Below, piece by piece: positions 36,071 to 48,088 of a DNA stretch of 64,000 nt. The stretch comes from Bacillus fonticola. GTDB lineage: Bacteria; Bacillota; Bacilli; Bacillales; JC228. The DNA is taken from positions 2,182,711 to 2,246,710 of the forward strand of contig NZ_CP052135.1 in the NCBI RefSeq assembly GCF_012955605.1, given 5' to 3'. Position 1 is the first letter of the stretch. Every line of letters starts with the position of its first letter. The notes below the pieces were generated by a model. The model did not search any database and was not told the origin of the DNA. It worked only from the letters and a program-made list of their open reading frames with translations. The position numbers and the translations under genes were made by a program.

Positions 36071-37360
36071 TTACTTTGAAATTTTTGCAAAAGCGTGTCT
36101 TGCTGCCTCAATTGTTTGTTCAATATCCTCATCCGTGTGGGCTGTTGATAAGAACATACCTTCGAATTGGGACGGAGGCAAGAAAATACCTTCTTCAATC
36201 ATCGCACGGTAATACGAACTAAACAGGTCTAGATTTGACCTACGTGCTTGGTCAAAGTTGGTGACGGGACCTTCATTGAAGAAGAAACCGACCATCGATC
36301 CAGCACGATTAATAGTGTGCGGGATTCCATTTTGCTTTGCTGCTTTGGACAATCCTTCTTCGAGGCGATCTGCTTTTTTACGGAACCCAGCGTATGTTTC
36401 GGGTGTAATTTGTGATAGGGTTTCATATCCAGCCGTCATCGCAAGTGGGTTTCCAGAGAGCGTCCCAGCTTGGTATATCGGTCCTGAAGGGGCAATGCGT
36501 TCCATAATCTTACGTTTTCCTCCGTAGGCACCGACAGGCAAACCACCGCCAATCACTTTACCTAGACATGTCAGATCTGGCATGACATCGAAAGCACTTT
36601 GGGCGCAGCCGTAGTCGACACGGAAACCGGTCATTACTTCATCAAAAATGAGTAACGCGCCATACTCCTCTGTCAATTCTCGTAAATAGTGAAGGAAGCC
36701 ATCAATTGGTGGTACGACGCCCATATTACCAGCGACTGGTTCTACGATCACACCTGCAATGTCCTCGCCAAATTGTTCAAAAGCATAGCGGATTGATTCT
36801 TTATCATTGTAAGGAACTGTAATCGTATTTTGTGCGACTCCTTCCGGTACACCTGGACTGTCAGGAAGTCCTAATGTGGCCACTCCTGATCCTGCTTTAA
36901 TCAACAATGAGTCACCGTGTCCATGATAGCAGCCTTCAAATTTCACGATTTTATCACGACCGGTATACCCTCTCGCTAAGCGAAGTGCACTCATCGTAGC
37001 TTCCGTTCCTGATGACACCATGCGTACCATTTCAATAGAAGGCACTCTATCGATGACAAGCTTAGCAAGTTTATTTTCTATTAATGTGGATGCGCCAAAG
37101 CTCGTTCCTTTTTCGGTTACTTTTTTCAAAGCTTCTACAACTTGATCATTAGCGTGTCCTAAAATAAGGGGTCCCCAACTGAGTACGTAATCGATGTATT
37201 CGTTGCCGTCAATGTCTCGTATTCGGGATCCTTTTCCACTTTCCATAAACAGAGGATCCATATTCACAGAACGAAAGGCGCGAACAGGACTGTTCACACC
37301 CCCGGGCATATGCTGCACGGCTTCTTCAAAAGCCTTCTTTGATTGTTGAAAAGATTTCAT
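36071..37360 (-). CDS. hemL: Glutamate-1-semialdehyde 2,1-aminomutase
   Basis: PLP enzyme that makes 5-aminolevulinate from glutamate-1-semialdehyde. The 429-residue protein has [10 protein letters not shown] near the N-terminus, the PLP-binding region [25 protein letters not shown], and the Schiff-base lysine in [17 protein letters not shown] (near residue 267). Last gene of hemAXCDBL; overlaps hemB by 4 bases. Confidence 0.97.
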   Translation of the reverse strand: MKSFQQSKKAFEEAVQHMPGGVNSPVRAFRSVNMDPLFMESGKGSRIRDIDGNEYIDYVLSWGPLILGHANDQVVEALKKVTEKGTSFGASTLIENKLAKLVIDRVPSIEMVRMVSSGTEATMSALRLARGYTGRDKIVKFEGCYHGHGDSLLIKAGSGVATLGLPDSPGVPEGVAQNTITVPYNDKESIRYAFEQFGEDIAGVIVEPVAGNMGVVPPIDGFLHYLRELTEEYGALLIFDEVMTGFRVDYGCAQSAFDVMPDLTCLGKVIGGGLPVGAYGGKRKIMERIAPSGPIYQAGTLSGNPLAMTAGYETLSQITPETYAGFRKKADRLEEGLSKAAKQNGIPHTINRAGSMVGFFFNEGPVTNFDQARRSNLDLFSSYYRAMIEEGIFLPPSQFEGMFLSTAHTDEDIEQTIEAARHAFAKISK

Positions 37361-38361
37361 TGTGCGCCTCCTCCATTCTCCTCTCGTAAATACGTAGCAA
37401 CGTCCTTTGCAAAATAAGTAATGATAATGGATGCTCCAGCCCGTTTCATGGAGGTAAGCATTTCCATGACGACTGCTTGCTCATCAATCCACCCGTTTGC
37501 ACTGGCTGCCTTAATCATCGAGTATTCTCCGCTCACGTTATAAGCCACTAGCGGTACAGGAAAACGGTCGTTCGCTTCACGGATAATATCTAAGTAGCTG
37601 AGGGCAGGTTTTATGATAAAGAAGTCAGCGCCTTCTTCGATGTCTGATTCCATCTCACGAATCGCTTCTACACGGTTTGCTGGATCCATTTGATACGTTT
37701 TACGGTCACCAAACTGTGGTGTAGAATGAGCTGCGTCACGGAACGGACCGTAAAAGCTCGATGCATATTTAACCGCATAAGACATGATCGGTACATGGGA
37801 GAAGCCTTCTTCGTCCAATGCATGGCGAATGGCTGTTACAAAGCCATCCATCATATTGGAAGGGGCAATAATATCAGCACCTGCCCTCGCTTGACTAACT
37901 GCTGTCTTTGCTAGCAATTCTAGCGATTCATCATTTTCGATTACCCCATCACGAACAATTCCACAATGACCATGATCCGTATACTGGCATAGGCAGGTAT
38001 CCGCCGCGATCACAAAATTCGAGTCAAAAGCTTTGATGTGCTTAATAGCTCTTTGAACAATACCCCCATCAGCATACGCTTCTGTGCCGACTGAATCTTT
38101 TGCTTCTGGTACCCCAAAGAGCATAATGGAAAGAACGCCTAGATGACGTAGTTTTTCTAGTTCTGCATCCAAATGATCTAGTGAAACGTGGAACACACCA
38201 GGCATGGAAGATACCTCTTTATACACACCTTCTCCTTCCACCACAAATAAAGGATACATAAGATCTGAGGTAGTTATCGTCGTTTCACGAACGAGTTTCC
38301 GAAGTGGCGCACTTTGCCGGAGACGACGATGACGGGCAAAAGAGTCATGGTTTGAATTCAT
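37357..38361 (-). CDS. hemB: Porphobilinogen synthase (5-aminolevulinate dehydratase)
   Basis: Joins two 5-aminolevulinates into porphobilinogen. The 334-residue protein has the cysteine-type metal site [13 protein letters not shown] (zinc form) and the two active-site lysines in [14 protein letters not shown] and [12 protein letters not shown]. Between hemD and hemL. Confidence 0.97.
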   Translation of the reverse strand: MNSNHDSFARHRRLRQSAPLRKLVRETTITTSDLMYPLFVVEGEGVYKEVSSMPGVFHVSLDHLDAELEKLRHLGVLSIMLFGVPEAKDSVGTEAYADGGIVQRAIKHIKAFDSNFVIAADTCLCQYTDHGHCGIVRDGVIENDESLELLAKTAVSQARAGADIIAPSNMMDGFVTAIRHALDEEGFSHVPIMSYAVKYASSFYGPFRDAAHSTPQFGDRKTYQMDPANRVEAIREMESDIEEGADFFIIKPALSYLDIIREANDRFPVPLVAYNVSGEYSMIKAASANGWIDEQAVVMEMLTSMKRAGASIIITYFAKDVATYLREENGGGAQ

Positions 38362-38387
38362 ACAGATCGCTTCCTCTCTAAACGTAA

Positions 38388-39128
38388 TTAAGTATGTTGA
38401 CTTGCATATGTAAAAAAACTTCGTGCAAGTGCCTCGACCGTAAACTCCTCGGGCAACACGTGAACAGGAAGCCCTTTGTTCCGTAATGCACGCTCTGTTA
38501 TGGGACCAATTGCCCCAAACACAAGATGCGAAGGGGGGCTCTTAATAATTTCGGTAAATGCCTGTACTGTAGATGGCGAAGTGAATGCTACTCCGTACAA
38601 TGAATCTACCACTTCAACTAGTTCGTTTTGTCCTTGTCTAGAAATATGGGTTTCATAAAGGTGTTCTACCGTAACGTCATACCCTATACGTTGCAAACTA
38701 GCTGGAATGACCGCACGTGCACGATTCCCTAAAATACACATAACGCGTGAACCGCTTGGCTGTTGCTCTTCCCATTGCTCCACAAAAGCGTCTGCGTCAA
38801 AACGGCTAGGCTGAAAAGAAACAGAAACGCCCCACTTTTCAAGTGCTTGCGCCGTTTTCCTTCCCACTGCTGCAAAATGAAAAGATATAGGTAGTTGAAA
38901 CGTCGAAGGAAGATGCCGAAAAAATGCCTCCACCCCATTTTGCGAAGTGAAGATGAGCCAATCCATATCCCGCCCAGCCCACCAACTTGTCCACTCAAGT
39001 TCAGATTGTAGTAAAAAGCGAATTTCCAACAACGGAACACTCAATGGTTCAAACCCGATCTCTTCCAACGCTACAAAAAAGGGGGGAGCTTGCTGGGCTG
39101 AACGCGGGACGAGAATTTTACGCCTCAT
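38388..39128 (-). CDS. hemD: Uroporphyrinogen-III synthase
   Basis: Closes and inverts ring D of hydroxymethylbilane. The 246-residue protein shows the weakly conserved HemD pattern: [59 protein letters not shown] and [16 protein letters not shown]. It overlaps hemC by 11 bases. Confidence 0.94.
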   Translation of the reverse strand: MRRKILVPRSAQQAPPFFVALEEIGFEPLSVPLLEIRFLLQSELEWTSWWAGRDMDWLIFTSQNGVEAFFRHLPSTFQLPISFHFAAVGRKTAQALEKWGVSVSFQPSRFDADAFVEQWEEQQPSGSRVMCILGNRARAVIPASLQRIGYDVTVEHLYETHISRQGQNELVEVVDSLYGVAFTSPSTVQAFTEIIKSPPSHLVFGAIGPITERALRNKGLPVHVLPEEFTVEALARSFFTYASQHT

Positions 39129-40056
39129 CTAACGTTTCTTTCACAGCGTCAATGAGTGTTTTTGCTCCTTGGCGAGTAAGGATAGAGGCAACTTCCTCTC
39201 CAACAGCTACCGGGTCTGTTCCACTAACCGTTTCTTTATAAATTGCCGATCCGTCCGGTGCAGCAACTAGTCCAGTGAGCGAAACCGTCTCGCCTTCTAA
39301 AGTCGCATAGCCTGCAATCGGGATTTGGCAACCACCTTCCATCCGGTGTAAAAAAGTACGTTCTGCAGAGACCGTTCTCGCTGTATGCTCACAATGAATT
39401 GTTTTTAAATAGTTGATAAGCTCCTCATCATCGCTCCGACATTCAATCGCCAAGGCACCTTGTCCAACAGCAGGCAAAGACACATCCTCATCCAAATAGC
39501 GCGTGACGACATCATCACTCCAGCCCATTCTTTTCAAACCAGCTGCAGCTAAAATAATGGCATCAAAGTTATCTTCTTGTAGTTTTTTCAAACGTGTATC
39601 AATGTTGCCGCGAATCCACTGAATACTAATGTCAGGTCGTTTTGCAAGAAGCTGAGCTCCACGTCGTAAACTGCTTGTCCCGATAATCGCTCCAGAGGGA
39701 AGTTCTTCAAATGGTATGTGGTCTACGGAAATAAAAGCGTCCCGATGATCTTCTCGAACTGGGATACAAGCAATCGTCAAACCTTCTGGTAATTTCGCCG
39801 GCATATCCTTCATACTGTGCACAGCTAAATCAATTTCTTTATCAAACAGAGCTTGCTCGATTTCCTTCACGAACAATCCTTTTCCACCCACTTTGGAAAG
39901 AGTAACGTCAAGAATACGGTCACCTTTTGTGACAATTTCTTTTACTGAAAATTGATATGGTACCTGTTCTTCCTGTAGTCGCTTCAATACCCAATTCGAC
40001 TGGGTCAGAGCTAAATTACTTCGACGTGAGCCAAGCACTACTGTGCGATTTGACAT
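39118..40056 (-). CDS. hemC: Hydroxymethylbilane synthase (porphobilinogen deaminase)
   Basis: Polymerises four porphobilinogens. The 312-residue protein has [16 protein letters not shown], the catalytic aspartate region [24 protein letters not shown], and the dipyrromethane-cofactor cysteine in [19 protein letters not shown] precedes the ATG. Confidence 0.97.
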   Translation of the reverse strand: MSNRTVVLGSRRSNLALTQSNWVLKRLQEEQVPYQFSVKEIVTKGDRILDVTLSKVGGKGLFVKEIEQALFDKEIDLAVHSMKDMPAKLPEGLTIACIPVREDHRDAFISVDHIPFEELPSGAIIGTSSLRRGAQLLAKRPDISIQWIRGNIDTRLKKLQEDNFDAIILAAAGLKRMGWSDDVVTRYLDEDVSLPAVGQGALAIECRSDDEELINYLKTIHCEHTARTVSAERTFLHRMEGGCQIPIAGYATLEGETVSLTGLVAAPDGSAIYKETVSGTDPVAVGEEVASILTRQGAKTLIDAVKETLDEA

Positions 40057-40103
40057 AGGTCATTCCTCCTTTACATAAGTCCAACTGTAAGCTTTAGTTC
40101 GTG

Positions 40104-40937
40104 TTAGGAAATCCACAAGTGAAAACCAGACAATCTGCCAAACAAGAAAAAGTTAATGAGCACGATAAGAAAACAGCCAATATTCCAGTAGGCTAGCACA
40201 CGACCATACAACTGTTTGCGTACTCTCATAGCGAACACAATACTATAAGCAAGTAACATCAGTATGGAACCGATAATTTTCAAGTCTAGCCAGCTAAAAT
40301 CAGGTAATGCGATCACAGCGCGTTGAATCCCCAAGATCAAACTAAGCAAAAGAAGTGGGGTCCCGATTCCGTTTAGTACGACCGTCATCCGATCAAGCTT
40401 TTCCAAATCAGCAAGACGTCGCAAGCGCTTCCCCCATTTTTTTTGCTTTAATAATCGGTGTTGTAATAAGTATAGACAAGAAAACACGAAAGAGATCGTA
40501 AAGGCACCATAAGATAAAATAGCCATCATAATGTGAATATACAAAATTTCATTCATCAACTGTTCTGCAATCACATTTGACTCGATCTGGGCTGTGGAAA
40601 ATGTATGAACCGCCATAATAATGAAGCCAAGAACGTTTGTAAAGAAGACGGTGAAATCGACTTTTAATAAACGATTAATACCCAACGACAATGTAATGAG
40701 CACCCACGCATAGAAGTACAAGCCTTCGTTTATCGTTAAAATAGGAAATCGGCCTGTTTCAAACATGTACATAAATAAAAAAATTGTTTGAAGAATCCAA
40801 ACAATTGCTAAAAGCCAGAAGGCGGTTCGATTCGCCTTCTGGTTCGTATCGACAAAATCTAAAAAGTAAAGCAGTACACTAGTAGCATACAAAATTATAA
40901 TCAGTTCATGCATGCGAGTCATTACAACGTCAAACAT
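40104..40937 (-). CDS. hemX: HemX membrane protein (CcsA-like)
   Basis: Integral membrane protein that lowers the level of glutamyl-tRNA reductase in B. subtilis. The 277-residue product starts MFDVVMTRMHELIIILYATS and has about eight membrane helices of the cytochrome c assembly family, with histidines in AVHTFS and YIHIMMAILSYGAFTISFVF. Second gene of the hem operon, after a hairpin that follows hemA. Confidence 0.92.
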   Translation of the reverse strand: MFDVVMTRMHELIIILYATSVLLYFLDFVDTNQKANRTAFWLLAIVWILQTIFLFMYMFETGRFPILTINEGLYFYAWVLITLSLGINRLLKVDFTVFFTNVLGFIIMAVHTFSTAQIESNVIAEQLMNEILYIHIMMAILSYGAFTISFVFSCLYLLQHRLLKQKKWGKRLRRLADLEKLDRMTVVLNGIGTPLLLLSLILGIQRAVIALPDFSWLDLKIIGSILMLLAYSIVFAMRVRKQLYGRVLAYWNIGCFLIVLINFFLFGRLSGFHLWIS

Positions 40938-40986
40938 TCTCTTTCGTCCCTCATATTAGAGTAGGTGGTGGAATGAATTAAGAGTG

Positions 40987-41013
40987 GAAGCAACCGGTAG
41001 AACCGATTGCTTC
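40987..41013 (-). other. Hairpin between hemA and hemX
   Basis: Twelve-base arms GAAGCAATCGGT / ACCGGTTGCTTC (one wobble) with a 3-base loop and no T-run; may slow transcription or protect the hemA mRNA end inside the operon. Confidence 0.55.
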
Positions 41014-41042
41014 AACGTTATCACAACGCTCTACCCGAAATT

Positions 41043-42404
41043 TTATGTTGAAAAAGAGACTTCAGATACCGCAGTTTGAGAAGGAGCACGCTCGGTCTTG
41101 CGCGCTTCTTGCACATAGGAAGTGGGCTCCTTCTGTACAACATCTTCTATTCCAAAGATTTGTTGAAATAGAGCGAGGTTCTCTTTTGCGTTCGGTCCGC
41201 TCGCCAGCTCTTTCATTTCTTTTACAGGATCTTTCAACATTTGATTCACGATGCTTTTCGTATGCTTACTCAATACTTTACGTTCACGTTCCGTCAAGTT
41301 CGGTAGTTTTCGCTCAATACTTTGCATTGTTTCCGCTTGAATACTTAATGCTTTTTCGCGAAGGGCAGTAATCACGGGTACAACTCCCAGCATAGCAAGC
41401 CATTCTTCAAAAGCAATCAGCTGTTCCTCAATCATGACACCTATTTGATCAGCGGCTTCTTTTCGTTCTGCTAAGTTCGCTTGTACAATGCCCTCTAAAT
41501 CGTCAATGTCATAGAGAAATACATTGTCCAACTCTGCTAAAGCCGGATCTAGGTTCCGAGGTACAGCAATATCGACAAGGAAAATGGGCTTACCTCGCCG
41601 CATTTTAGCTGCAACAGACATAACTTCTTTTGTGAGCACATACTCTTTCGAACCTGTAGAGCTTATTAAAATATCTGCATCGAGCAATGCGCACTGTAAC
41701 TCTTGAAGTGACCGTGCCTCACCTTGAAACTTTTGTGCGAGCTCCTCTGCTTTTTCAAACGTTCTATTTAATACGGTAACCCTTTTGACACCTTGTCCAT
41801 AAAGGTTTTCCATCGCCAATTGTCCCATTTTACCAGCACCAACGATGACGACATGCTTATCTGCTAAAGACCCGAACACTTTTTTCGCAAGCTCAACTGC
41901 TGCATAACTGACACTTACAGCGTTCGCTCCAATTTCAGTTTCAGTGTGACCTTTCTTAGCCACCGTAATAGCTTGTTGAAATAGGCGATTTAATATAGTC
42001 CCTGTCGTTCCAAGCTCTTGCGCAGTAAAAAAGCTCTTACGCACTTGTCCTAAAATTTGCGTTTCGCCAAGCACCATAGAGTCTAGACCGGAAGCAACTC
42101 GCATAAGATGTTCTGCCATCCCACTGTTTTCATGAAATGTCACATATGGAGAAAAAGATTCCATCCCCAAATCAAACCAGTCTGCTAAAAACTTTTTCAA
42201 GTAATAGCGACCTGTATGCAATTGATCAACCACCGCATACAATTCTGTACGATTGCATGTAGAGACAACCACGTTTTCTAGGATACTTTTTTGATCCTGC
42301 AACGCCTTCATTGCCTTAGGTATATCAGACTCTTGAAACGATAAGCGTTCGCGTATTTCAACAGGGGCTGTTTGATAGTTTATTCCTGCTACGAGTAAAT
42401 GCAA
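41043..42404 (-). CDS. hemA: Glutamyl-tRNA reductase
   Basis: First committed enzyme of C5 haem synthesis: reduces glutamyl-tRNA to glutamate-1-semialdehyde. The 453-residue protein has the catalytic Cys50 in [14 protein letters not shown], the NADPH-binding region [17 protein letters not shown] and a C-terminal dimerisation domain. TTG start with GGGGGG upstream. Leads hemAXCDBL, so this organism makes haem through the C5 route. Confidence 0.97.
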   Translation of the reverse strand: MHLLVAGINYQTAPVEIRERLSFQESDIPKAMKALQDQKSILENVVVSTCNRTELYAVVDQLHTGRYYLKKFLADWFDLGMESFSPYVTFHENSGMAEHLMRVASGLDSMVLGETQILGQVRKSFFTAQELGTTGTILNRLFQQAITVAKKGHTETEIGANAVSVSYAAVELAKKVFGSLADKHVVIVGAGKMGQLAMENLYGQGVKRVTVLNRTFEKAEELAQKFQGEARSLQELQCALLDADILISSTGSKEYVLTKEVMSVAAKMRRGKPIFLVDIAVPRNLDPALAELDNVFLYDIDDLEGIVQANLAERKEAADQIGVMIEEQLIAFEEWLAMLGVVPVITALREKALSIQAETMQSIERKLPNLTERERKVLSKHTKSIVNQMLKDPVKEMKELASGPNAKENLALFQQIFGIEDVVQKEPTSYVQEARKTERAPSQTAVSEVSFST

Positions 42405-42666
42405 CTTTTGACCCCCCTACTACAAATCATTTCTCTTTGTCACTAGTATATCATGTCGTATTCGCACGATTTTTTCCGAAATGTGAACAGACGTTGACAC
42501 CCTTTACAACGCTGTTACATGGCGTTTAAAAATTAACCATTTACACAATGGATTCCACCTTGTACCATAACAAAAAAGGGCCATTTCATCAAGTCTACTG
42601 CTTAGCAGCCATTACCACGAGTTAGAGCACAAATCCAGTTTCATGCAGAAGGGACGCAAACCAACT

Positions 42667-43149
42667 ATGCGCACAACCAATGTCTTACCTGGCTGGATCC
42701 TAATTGGGTTTGGCTTATACATATGGATTAGAGATGAACAATGGGATACGTTCGCTTCGCTTTCCGGCTGGCAAACACTACTCATCATCGTTGGTATTGC
42801 CATGCTTCTTCAAGCGTACAAAGGGAGAGACTATACACTTATTCTTCCTGGAACATTCCTTACCGGCGTTGGCATTCACTTCCAAGTAGTCGGAGAACTC
42901 GTCATTTGGCCTGAACACTTAGGGGCTTTTTCCTTGTTTTTAGCACTGGGTTTTCTGCTTCAGCACCAAAAAACAGGTCAAGGTCTTTTGTACGGTGTCC
43001 TTTTTCTTATCATGACCGGGATGGTACTGTTTTATGACCAAGTGACGTCTTCTGTCAACGAAGTAATAGCGTTAGGTCCTTATTGGCGCTTATGGCCACT
43101 TCTACTTGTTGCATTCGGTTGTTATGTATTGTTTTTCAAAAAACGGTAA
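42667..43149 (+). CDS. Multi-pass membrane protein at the ysxD position
   Basis: A protein of about 160 residues with five or six membrane helices starting MRTTNVLPGWILIGFGLYIW; VLFLIMTGMVLFYDQ and LLLVAFGCYVLFFKKR follow. Resembles small DUF5668/LiaF-N-like membrane proteins in its spacing of helices. It lies between hemA and engB, where B. subtilis has the membrane-protein gene ysxD; identity with it is inferred from position. An earlier in-frame ATG (42643) has no binding site either, so the start is uncertain. Function unknown. Confidence 0.65.
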   Translation: MRTTNVLPGWILIGFGLYIWIRDEQWDTFASLSGWQTLLIIVGIAMLLQAYKGRDYTLILPGTFLTGVGIHFQVVGELVIWPEHLGAFSLFLALGFLLQHQKTGQGLLYGVLFLIMTGMVLFYDQVTSSVNEVIALGPYWRLWPLLLVAFGCYVLFFKKR

Positions 43150-43245
43150 ATGCACACCTTTACATATCTTAAAGCTCTTATTACGGGACTAACGCTCTTT
43201 TTCGGTTGGCAGTGTGTTTGTTACTTAATGCCAATGATTCCTTTT

Positions 43246-43279
43246 AAAAAGCCGGAGTTCACAGACCCCCGGCTTTTTT
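43246..43279. terminator. Terminator shared by engB and the membrane-protein gene
   Basis: Ten-bp stem AAAAAGCCGG / CCGGCTTTTTT; T-run on the plus strand and A-run on the other side, so it works both ways. It touches the engB stop codon. Confidence 0.85.
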
Positions 43280-43863
43280 TATTTCAAATACCTTTCTAAC
43301 AAGTGCCACGATTCTTCTTTTCCTTGTTTCGTTTCCGCTGAAAATAAAACGATCGGGTCTTCAGGATCAACCTGTAACGTTTGGATGGCAACTTGTAGCT
43401 GTTTTTGTTGCTTCCCTTTAGACAATTTATCGGCTTTTGTACAGACGATCACACAAGGTAGATCATAGTGTTTTAAAAAGTCATACATTAATACGTCGTC
43501 TTCTGATGGTTCATGGCGAGAGTCAATTAGGAGAACGACGGCTTGCAGCTTTTCCCTTGTCGTCAAGTATGTCTCCATCATGATTCCCCATTTTTCTCGC
43601 TCCGATTTCGACACTTTCGCGTAACCATAACCAGGGACATCTACAAAGTAAAAAGATTCATTCAGCTTGTAAAAATTGAGCGTCTGTGTCTTCCCTGGCT
43701 TAGAAGAAGTACGGGCTAGTGCTTTCCGACGAATCAAACAATTGATAAAGGATGATTTACCTACGTTCGAGCGACCCGCGAGTGCTATTTCTGGAAAACC
43801 TTCATCAGGGTATTGAGATGGTCTTACGGCGCTTATTACTAGTTCCGCTGTCTGTATATTCAT
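43279..43863 (-). CDS. engB: Ribosome biogenesis GTPase YsxC/EngB
   Basis: Essential GTPase for late 50S assembly. The 194-residue protein has G1 [15 protein letters not shown]3 [10 protein letters not shown] and G4 VCTKADKL. Its start overlaps the lonA stop by 4 bases. Confidence 0.97.
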   Translation of the reverse strand: MNIQTAELVISAVRPSQYPDEGFPEIALAGRSNVGKSSFINCLIRRKALARTSSKPGKTQTLNFYKLNESFYFVDVPGYGYAKVSKSEREKWGIMMETYLTTREKLQAVVLLIDSRHEPSEDDVLMYDFLKHYDLPCVIVCTKADKLSKGKQQKQLQVAIQTLQVDPEDPIVLFSAETKQGKEESWHLLERYLK

Positions 43864-46187
43864 GACGTTCCCTCACGCAATGCTGTTTTAAGTACTTCCT
43901 CAACGTGAGCGACAAATTGAAAGTTCATGTCGTTGCGTACAACCTCAGGAACGTCTTCTAAATCCTTTTCGTTGTCTTTGGGAAGTAGCACCGTTTTCAA
44001 GCCTGCCCGATGCGCACTCAAAGATTTTTCTTTCACGCCACCGATCGGTAGTACCCGTCCTCGTAATGTCACTTCCCCGGTCATACCTAAATCATGGCGA
44101 ACAGGTTTGCCAGTGAGCGCACTAACAAGGGCTGTCACAATCGTAATTCCAGCAGAGGGGCCATCTTTCGGTACAGCTCCTTCAGGTACGTGAATATGCA
44201 AATCATGCTTTTCATGAAATTTTGGATCGATATCAAATTTTTCCGCATGCGAACGCACAAAGCTGAGTGCGGTCTGGGCTGATTCCTTCATCACATCGCC
44301 CAGCTTACCAGTCAATAACAGCTTCCCGTTGCCTGGAGAAAGTGAAACTTCAATTTGGAGCGTGTCTCCTCCAACGGTCGTGTAGGCAAGTCCAGTTGCT
44401 ACACCCACCTGATCTTCTTTTTCAGCCTCTCCATGACGAAACATCGGCTTACCAAGAAGGTCTTCGATAGATTTAGTCGTGACAACGATGCGCTTTTTCT
44501 CTTCACTAACAATTTGCTTTGCCGCTTTTCGACAGATAGATCCGAGTTGACGCTCTAAACCGCGAACACCTGCTTCTCTCGTGTAGTGGCGAACGAGTTT
44601 GAGAAAGGTCTCATCGCGCAGTTGTAATTGAGATTTTGATAAACCATGTTCTTCGATTTGCTTCGGAAGCAAATGATTCTTTGCAATTTGTACCTTCTCG
44701 TGCTCTGTGTATCCAGCAATCGATATGATCTCCATTCGGTCCCGTAAAGGCTCTGGAATGGTGGCTAAATTATTAGCTGTTGCAATAAACAACACATTAG
44801 ATAAATCGTATGTTTCTTCAATGTAATGATCACTAAAATTGTGGTTTTGCTCAGGATCTAACACTTCTAACATGGCTGCCGATGGGTCTCCACGGAAATC
44901 GTTCGACATTTTATCAATCTCGTCCAACAGGAAAACAGGATTAATGGAGCCTGCTTTCTTCATTCCTTGAATAATTCGACCTGGCATAGCACCCACATAT
45001 GTTCGGCGGTGTCCACGGATTTCAGACTCATCGCGAACCCCTCCTAATGAAATACGCACAAAATTACGGTTTAAACTTGTCGCTAGAGAACGTGCAATAC
45101 TCGTTTTCCCGACACCTGGAGGCCCAGCTAAACAAAGAATCGGCCCTTTTAAAGACTTTGTCAGCTTTTGAACGGCAAGGTACTCGAGTACACGCTCTTT
45201 GACATCTTCGAGACCGTAGTGATCCTCATCCAAAATACGCTCTGCATGTTGCAAGTCCAGTCTGTCTTCCGTCGCATGACTCCAAGGTAGGGAGAGCAAC
45301 CAATCGATGTAGTTTCGAATTACCCCACTCTCAGCTGAAGTTGATGGCACCTTTTCATAACGATCCAACTCTTTTTCCGCTGTCTTCCGAATAGGTTCTG
45401 GCATGCTGGCCTCTGTGATTTTCTTCTTTAAATCGCTCACTTCACCCGTTTTTCCATCTTTGTCTCCAAGTTCTTTTTGGATGGCTTTCATCTGTTCCCG
45501 TAAGTAATACTCCTTTTGCGTACGTTCCATCGAGCGTTTTACACGCTGCCCAATTTTCTTTTCAAGACGCAATACTTCCTTTTCGTTGTGTACAAACTCA
45601 ATCACTTGCTGCAAACGTTTTTTAATTGGTAGCGTGTCTAGAATCAATTGTTTATCTTTTAATTTGATCGGCAAATGAGAAGTAATCAAGTCTGCCATTC
45701 GGCCAGGCTCTTCTACATCGGATACCGTCGCAAACGTTTCCTGTGACACCTTTTTGGAAACGTTTATGTACTGTTCAAAGTACTCTAGCATTGTACGCAT
45801 GAGTGCTTCATCTTCAGTATCCTTCAGTTCTTCTCCGGCATAACCTTCTACAGTAGCAGCGAAAAAGTTTCCCTTGTCATGAAACTGTAGCAGCTTTCCC
45901 CTGTACAACCCTTCAACAAGTACCCGGATCGTACCGTTAGGAAGCTTAAGCATTTGTTTAACACGAGTCACCGTACCCATTTCATACACATCGGTAGCTT
46001 CCGGCTCATCTATAGATATTTCCTTTTGGGTAGTTAAAAAAATGAGGTGATCTTCCACCATCGCCTGCTCGAGCGCTTCTACTGATTTTACACGCCCAAC
46101 ATCTAAATGCAATACCATCGTAGGGAAGACTAGCAACCCACGCAACGGCAATAAAGGAACGGTTAATGTTTCATTAGTAGCTGCCAT
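43860..46187 (-). CDS. lonA: ATP-dependent protease LonA
   Basis: Cytosolic AAA+ serine protease for misfolded and regulatory proteins. The 775-residue protein has an N-terminal LON domain (from [20 protein letters not shown]), a coiled coil, AAA+ domain with Walker [15 protein letters not shown], and the protease domain with the catalytic Ser in [10 protein letters not shown] and the Lys downstream in [13 protein letters not shown] 46187 directly after GGAGGTGGAGGA is used; an upstream frame adds 16 residues rich in glycine made from the binding site itself. Confidence 0.97.
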   Translation of the reverse strand: MAATNETLTVPLLPLRGLLVFPTMVLHLDVGRVKSVEALEQAMVEDHLIFLTTQKEISIDEPEATDVYEMGTVTRVKQMLKLPNGTIRVLVEGLYRGKLLQFHDKGNFFAATVEGYAGEELKDTEDEALMRTMLEYFEQYINVSKKVSQETFATVSDVEEPGRMADLITSHLPIKLKDKQLILDTLPIKKRLQQVIEFVHNEKEVLRLEKKIGQRVKRSMERTQKEYYLREQMKAIQKELGDKDGKTGEVSDLKKKITEASMPEPIRKTAEKELDRYEKVPSTSAESGVIRNYIDWLLSLPWSHATEDRLDLQHAERILDEDHYGLEDVKERVLEYLAVQKLTKSLKGPILCLAGPPGVGKTSIARSLATSLNRNFVRISLGGVRDESEIRGHRRTYVGAMPGRIIQGMKKAGSINPVFLLDEIDKMSNDFRGDPSAAMLEVLDPEQNHNFSDHYIEETYDLSNVLFIATANNLATIPEPLRDRMEIISIAGYTEHEKVQIAKNHLLPKQIEEHGLSKSQLQLRDETFLKLVRHYTREAGVRGLERQLGSICRKAAKQIVSEEKKRIVVTTKSIEDLLGKPMFRHGEAEKEDQVGVATGLAYTTVGGDTLQIEVSLSPGNGKLLLTGKLGDVMKESAQTALSFVRSHAEKFDIDPKFHEKHDLHIHVPEGAVPKDGPSAGITIVTALVSALTGKPVRHDLGMTGEVTLRGRVLPIGGVKEKSLSAHRAGLKTVLLPKDNEKDLEDVPEVVRNDMNFQFVAHVEEVLKTALREGTS

Positions 46188-46241
46188 TCCTCCACCTCCT
46201 CCAACAAAATTACTTTGATCAAGACCAAGGGTCATTTCCTC

Positions 46242-46271
46242 ATTCTAGCGTACCGGGAGTCCTTTGTACAA
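46242..46271 (-). promoter_or_regulatory. Candidate promoter of lonA
   Basis: TTGTAC, 18 bases, TAGAAT on the minus strand, about 55 bases before the lonA start. No CIRCE or CtsR box is visible. Confidence 0.45.
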
Positions 46272-46354
46272 ATTAACGATTATAAGTTGCAACTAAAGCT
46301 CTCTGCTCCTCTGTAGTATTCGATTCCCAAGAGGTTTTATGTTAAGAACGTAAA

Positions 46355-46386
46355 AGATACTCCCCGCACATAATCGAGGAGTATCT
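46355..46386 (-). terminator. Terminator after lonB
   Basis: Stem AGATACTCCTCG / CGGGGAGTATCT (one mismatch-wobble) with TTTTA after it on the minus strand; separates lonB from lonA. Confidence 0.75.
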
Positions 46387-46395
46387 AATCAAAAG

Positions 46396-48054
46396 TTACA
46401 CGCTTTCTTTCTTGTCTAATCGAATCGTATTTTTCACATCTTTTGCCTCGATATGTAAAGCTAACGCGAACACATCGTCCAAATGATCTACTGGCTGTAT
46501 CGTAATTCCATCAATTTCTTTTAAGATGGACTGCACGTTATCCCTTGGTACAATGGCAAGTTCAGCACCAGCTTGTTTTGCAGCCTTCACTTTTGCAAAG
46601 ACGCCACCGATCGGTTTCACATCACCATGTATGCTAATCTCACCAGTCATTGCGACAGTGGATTTAACAGGTATTTTGTATATAGCAGAGTAAATCCCCG
46701 TAGCCATCGCAATCCCTGCTGAAGGACCATCAATAGGTATACCACCAGGGAAATTGACGTGGATGTCAAATTCATCTGCTGGGACTCCCATTGCGCGCAA
46801 AACCGTAACCACATTTTCAATCGAGCCTTTCGCCATACTTTTTCTACGAATAGACTTCCCTTGGTTACCAATGCTTTCTTCTTCAACGATTCCCGTAATG
46901 TTAATGCTACCTTTTTCTTTGGTCTTAATTGCAGTTACCTCGATTTCTAACAAAGCCCCCGTATTAGGACCGTATACAGCTAAACCATTCACACGACCTA
47001 TCGCCTCTTTGCCACGAACTTTCTTCTCCATTCGTGGTGAAAGCTGACTGGAGTGGATGACCCATTCAATGTCTTCATCTTTAATAAACGACCGCTCCTC
47101 AGTAATCGCTAATCCTGCCGCAATTTGGATAAGATTCACAGCTTCGCGCCCATTCCGAGCATAGTTAGACAATGTCTCGAGTGCTTCTTCACTTATCGAA
47201 AGTTTTACCTTTTCTGCTGCTCGCTTCGCCACTTTAGAAATTTCATCTTGATCCAATTCTCTGAAAAACACTTCCATACAACGTGATCGGATTGCAGGAG
47301 GGATTTCGTTTGGTGTACGAGTGGTTGCCCCGATTAATCGAAAATCAGCAGGTAAACCATTTTGAAAGATATCATGGATATGTTTAGGAATTTGCGTGTT
47401 CTCTTCGCTATAATAAGCGCTTTCCATAAAGACTTTTCGATCCTCTAACACTTTTAACAACTTGTTCATCTGAATCGGGTGTAGCTCACCAATTTCATCG
47501 ATGAACAATACGCCTCCGTGTGCGTTTGAAACAGCACCTTGTTTCGGTTGTGGAATACCTGCTTGCCCCATCGCACCTGCCCCTTGGTAAATCGGATCAT
47601 GGACAGAGCCTATCAACGGATCAGCAATTCCCCGTTCATCAAAGCGAGCTGTTGTGGCATCTAACTCCACAAAAATAGATTGGGCACGGAACGGAGATTT
47701 CTTATTCCGTTTCGCTTCTTCGAGTACAAGTCGAGCTGCAGCTGTTTTTCCAACACCTGGGGGACCATAGACGATCACATGCTGCGGATTCGGTCCACAC
47801 AAAGCAGCTTTCAAAGAGCGTATTCCATCTTCTTGTCCCACAATATCATCAAAGGTAGTCGGTCGTACTTTTTCTGCCAAAGGCTCCGTTAGGGAGATGG
47901 CGCGCATTTGTCGTAGTTGCTCCATTTCTTTTTTGGATTCGCGATCAATAGACACCTTTTGATTCCTTTGATTTTTAAGTAGGTTCCAAAAGTACAATCC
48001 GATGACTATTCCAAAAAAGAGTTGTATAAACAGCGCTATGCCAGTCCAGTTCAT
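46396..48054 (-). CDS. lonB: Forespore Lon-like protease LonB
   Basis: Membrane-anchored AAA+ Lon protease, made in the forespore in B. subtilis. The 552-residue protein has an N-terminal membrane helix (residues 5-24, GIALFIQLFFGIVIGLYFW), AAA+ domain with [15 protein letters not shown] and LFIDEIGELHP, and protease domain with the catalytic Ser in IDGPSAGIAMATG and Lys in GGVFAKVKAA. It lacks the N-terminal LON substrate domain. Preceded by a sigma-F-type promoter. Confidence 0.95.
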   Translation of the reverse strand: MNWTGIALFIQLFFGIVIGLYFWNLLKNQRNQKVSIDRESKKEMEQLRQMRAISLTEPLAEKVRPTTFDDIVGQEDGIRSLKAALCGPNPQHVIVYGPPGVGKTAAARLVLEEAKRNKKSPFRAQSIFVELDATTARFDERGIADPLIGSVHDPIYQGAGAMGQAGIPQPKQGAVSNAHGGVLFIDEIGELHPIQMNKLLKVLEDRKVFMESAYYSEENTQIPKHIHDIFQNGLPADFRLIGATTRTPNEIPPAIRSRCMEVFFRELDQDEISKVAKRAAEKVKLSISEEALETLSNYARNGREAVNLIQIAAGLAITEERSFIKDEDIEWVIHSSQLSPRMEKKVRGKEAIGRVNGLAVYGPNTGALLEIEVTAIKTKEKGSINITGIVEEESIGNQGKSIRRKSMAKGSIENVVTVLRAMGVPADEFDIHVNFPGGIPIDGPSAGIAMATGIYSAIYKIPVKSTVAMTGEISIHGDVKPIGGVFAKVKAAKQAGAELAIVPRDNVQSILKEIDGITIQPVDHLDDVFALALHIEAKDVKNTIRLDKKESV

Positions 48055-48088
48055 TCTCCATCCTCCTGCTTAACAATTATGTAGTTCC

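Noticed and set aside
42405-42666. PerR-type operator upstream of hemA
   Set aside because: hemA is PerR-controlled in B. subtilis, but I found no TTATAAT-N-ATTATAA-like palindrome in this gap.
43150-43299. A 49-codon hydrophobic open frame (MHTFTYLKALITGLTLFFGW...) directly after the ysxD-position gene
   Set aside because: It runs through the terminator hairpin and into engB on the other strand, has no ribosome binding site, and has no recognised family.
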